Positions 62,397 through 64,000 of a stretch of 64,000 nt of DNA are shown one piece after another. A program made the translations under genes and the position numbers. Position 1 is the stretch's first letter; every line of letters starts with the position of its first letter. The notes under the pieces are model-generated. The model saw only the letters and a list, made by a program, of their open reading frames with translations, was not told where the DNA came from and did not search any database. The stretch spans positions 124,001 through 188,000 of the forward strand of contig CAZOGC010000003.1 of assembly GCA_964579505.1 (NCBI GenBank), given 5' to 3'. The stretch comes from JAJYSO01 sp964579505. GTDB taxonomy: Bacteria; Bacteroidota; Bacteroidia; Flavobacteriales; Flavobacteriaceae.

Positions 62397-63491
62397 ATGA
62401 AAGCAGGAATTGTTGGTTTACCCAACGTAGGAAAATCTACCTTATTTAACTGCCTATCTAATGCGCGTGCACAGAGCGCTAACTTCCCTTTTTGTACAAT
62501 TGAGCCTAATATTGGGGTGGTTAATGTGCCCGACCCACGACTACAAGTACTAGAAGGGTTGGTGCATCCTGAGAGAGTTGTACCAGCCACAGTAGAGATT
62601 GTAGATATTGCCGGATTAGTAAAAGGAGCCAGCAAGGGCGAAGGACTGGGAAACCAATTCTTAAGCAATATTAGAGAAACCGATGCCATTATTCACGTAT
62701 TGCGCTGTTTTGATGATGATAATGTAGTGCACGTAGATGGAAGTGTAGATCCGGTACGAGACAAGGAGGTGATAGATATAGAGCTACAATTAAAAGATTT
62801 AGAAACTGTTGAAAAGAAGCTCGATAAAGTAAAACGGGCTGCTAGAACCGGCGATAAGGAGGCTCAAAAAGAAGAAAACATTTTAAATGCTATAAAAGCA
62901 GGATTGGAAGTCGAAAAATCTGTACGTGGTATAGATTTCTCTGATGATGATAGATCAGATTATGTAAAACCTTTACAACTGCTTACCGATAAACCGGTAT
63001 TGTATGTTTGTAATGTAGATGAATCTTCAGCCGCTAACGGCAATGCTTATGTTGAGCGCATAAAGGAAACCGTTCAACACGAAAATGCCGAAGTATTAGT
63101 CTTAGCCGTAGGAATAGAGGCGGATATAGCGGAGTTAGATGATTATGAAGAACGCCAATTATTTTTACAAGATATGGGATTAAAAGAGCCCGGCGCTTCT
63201 AAATTAATACGAGCTGCTTATAAACTACTTAACCGCCAAACGTATTTTACAGCCGGAGTTAAAGAGGTGCGTGCGTGGACCGTTTCTATCGGGGCTACAG
63301 CTCCGCAAGCAGCGGGTGTAATTCATACCGACTTTGAAAAAGGATTTATTAGAGCAGAGGTCATTAAATATACCGATTACGTAAAGTATAAAAGCGAAAC
63401 CGGCGCTCGTGAAGCCGGAAAAATAGGAGTAGAAGGAAAAAATTACATCGTTCAAGATGGCGATGTAATGCACTTTCGATTTAATGTGTAA
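62397..63491 (+). CDS. ychF: Obg-family ATPase YchF
   Basis: A 364-residue protein from the ATG at 62397 (MKAGIVGLPNVGKSTLFNCLS). The P-loop is GLPNVGKST (residues 7-15), the switch region is VEIVDIAGLVKGASKGEGLGNQFL, and the YchF-type NVDE motif (YVCNVDES) replaces NKxD, which explains its preference for ATP. The C-terminal TGS domain ends MHFRFNV. The promoter excludes a start at 62322. Confidence 0.96.
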   Translation: MKAGIVGLPNVGKSTLFNCLSNARAQSANFPFCTIEPNIGVVNVPDPRLQVLEGLVHPERVVPATVEIVDIAGLVKGASKGEGLGNQFLSNIRETDAIIHVLRCFDDDNVVHVDGSVDPVRDKEVIDIELQLKDLETVEKKLDKVKRAARTGDKEAQKEENILNAIKAGLEVEKSVRGIDFSDDDRSDYVKPLQLLTDKPVLYVCNVDESSAANGNAYVERIKETVQHENAEVLVLAVGIEADIAELDDYEERQLFLQDMGLKEPGASKLIRAAYKLLNRQTYFTAGVKEVRAWTVSIGATAPQAAGVIHTDFEKGFIRAEVIKYTDYVKYKSETGAREAGKIGVEGKNYIVQDGDVMHFRFNV

Positions 63492-63526
63492 GTGTAAATC
63501 AGTTGGTTTTTTACCGAATAGTGCGG

Positions 63527-64000
63527 TTATTCTCTTTTTACGGTAATGGGTTTTCGATAGATGGGAATGAGGTAAGAAATAGAATAACCCCACCCCATAC
63601 CAAATTCACTGTGCTGATATCGGCGGTTGTATCCCGGTATAAAAAGATTGGCAAAATTAGTAGGTGCTTTTTCGGCAAGAATGCGCTTGGCAGCCACATG
63701 GGCGCCTAAGTATAAATTGTTTAGCACTTCTACCTTAATACCCAATTGCAGTTCGAGCCAATGAGCGCTCAACCCACTAAACTTTTTATTGATTAGACGT
63801 GTATCCGGAGGGAAGTAGTGGTCTTTACTGTAAATTGTATAATCGTAGAGGGTTTCTGAAAAGGTAGAGAAACCATACCGCAGCCCTACAAAAATTTGGT
63901 TTTGCATGCCTGCCCAATTTTTGTAAGCATTATAATTTACACCGATTTTAAAATAGCTTCCTTTGCTATTTGCTGAAAAATTATTTTCATCGTAGTCATA
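63527..64000 (-). CDS. DUF6048 family outer-membrane protein, C-terminal part (cut by window edge)
   Basis: The minus-strand frame stays open to the window edge, beyond the first internal ATG at 63907: SKGSYFKIGVNYNAYKNWAG precedes MQNQIFVGLRYGFSTFSE. Further on come SGLSAHWLELQLGIKVEVLNNLYLGAHV, NLFIPGYNRR and GYSISYLIPIYRK, patterns of DUF6048 beta-barrel-like proteins. The start lies outside the window. Confidence 0.82.
   Translation of the reverse strand, partial: YDYDENNFSANSKGSYFKIGVNYNAYKNWAGMQNQIFVGLRYGFSTFSETLYDYTIYSKDHYFPPDTRLINKKFSGLSAHWLELQLGIKVEVLNNLYLGAHVAAKRILAEKAPTNFANLFIPGYNRRYQHSEFGMGWGYSISYLIPIYRKPITVKRE

Noticed and set aside
1..64000. tRNA, rRNA or insertion sequence transposase genes
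   Set aside because: None recognised by eye in the intergenic stretches or among the encoded proteins.

Overview
The window is AT-rich chromosomal DNA from a member of the Bacteroidota, most likely a flavobacterium-like marine or aquatic bacterium. Supporting signs are the many TAnnTTTG -7 promoter boxes with a TTG box about 18-21 nt upstream, a PorQ gene of the type IX secretion system, SusC/TonB-type outer-membrane proteins, DUF6705, DUF3078 and DUF6048 family proteins, and Rhs tips of the 'MGCxKL' and 'FQYKDxLGNxRLSY' kinds. No rRNA, tRNA, CRISPR array or classical IS transposase was seen.

Region 1 (1-13882) is a direct tandem repeat with a 7410-bp period. The first 6472 bases reappear, as far as I compared them, without change at 7411-13882. 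Each copy holds a Xre-type repressor divergent from a CHC2/TOPRIM primase and an AAA ATPase with overlapping ends, then a complete tyrosine recombinase and a second recombinase-like protein that lacks key catalytic residues, then a 740-bp highly structured non-coding stretch, then the start of an orphan Rhs tip. Identity stops inside the SVDPL codons of the Rhs core. After that point copy A continues into a Cys/His-type toxin with an exported immunity protein, and copy B into a different toxin with a HExxxH motif and a lipoprotein immunity protein. The window opens inside a further copy of the first immunity gene, so the array probably extends to the left.

Region 2 (13779-21804) is an array of orphan Rhs C-terminal cassettes: Rhs core, variable toxin, exported immunity gene, then hairpin repeats built around GCTAGTGCGCG, then the next core. 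The toxins include an M15-type peptidoglycan peptidase, a JAB-like HxHP domain, a NAFRH...AHE domain and two of uncertain family. All immunity proteins carry a signal peptide, lipobox or single membrane anchor, so the toxins probably act in the periplasm. The array ends in a truncated core and an 80-bp inverted-repeat element.

Region 3 (21926-41738) is mostly housekeeping: lon, ruvC, a tatA-like gene, purM, prfA, a kynurenine degradation operon (kynU, kmo and a FAH-fold decarboxylase/hydratase), porQ, an FKBP lipoprotein, an S4-domain protein, a phosphoribosyltransferase, Kdo transferase, a DegT aminotransferase and an 800-residue MG2/plug-domain surface protein.

Region 4 (41889-47937) holds two duplicated operons of a surface lipoprotein with a JAMM-like C-terminal domain followed by a DUF6705 protein, plus two more DUF6705 genes. 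Upstream of each lipoprotein a 7-bp repeat (7 units and 4 units) lies between a well-placed ATG and the signal peptide. In both copies the ATG is presently out of frame, which suggests phase variation by slipped-strand mispairing that would switch the lipoprotein while leaving DUF6705 transcribed.

Region 5 (48055-64000) returns to housekeeping: fabD, an NtrC-family regulator, acs, greA, a Rieske-like lipoprotein, a TonB receptor under a TPP riboswitch (so probably thiamine uptake), a hybrid histidine kinase with HPt, an M1 peptidase, ychF and the end of a DUF6048 gene.
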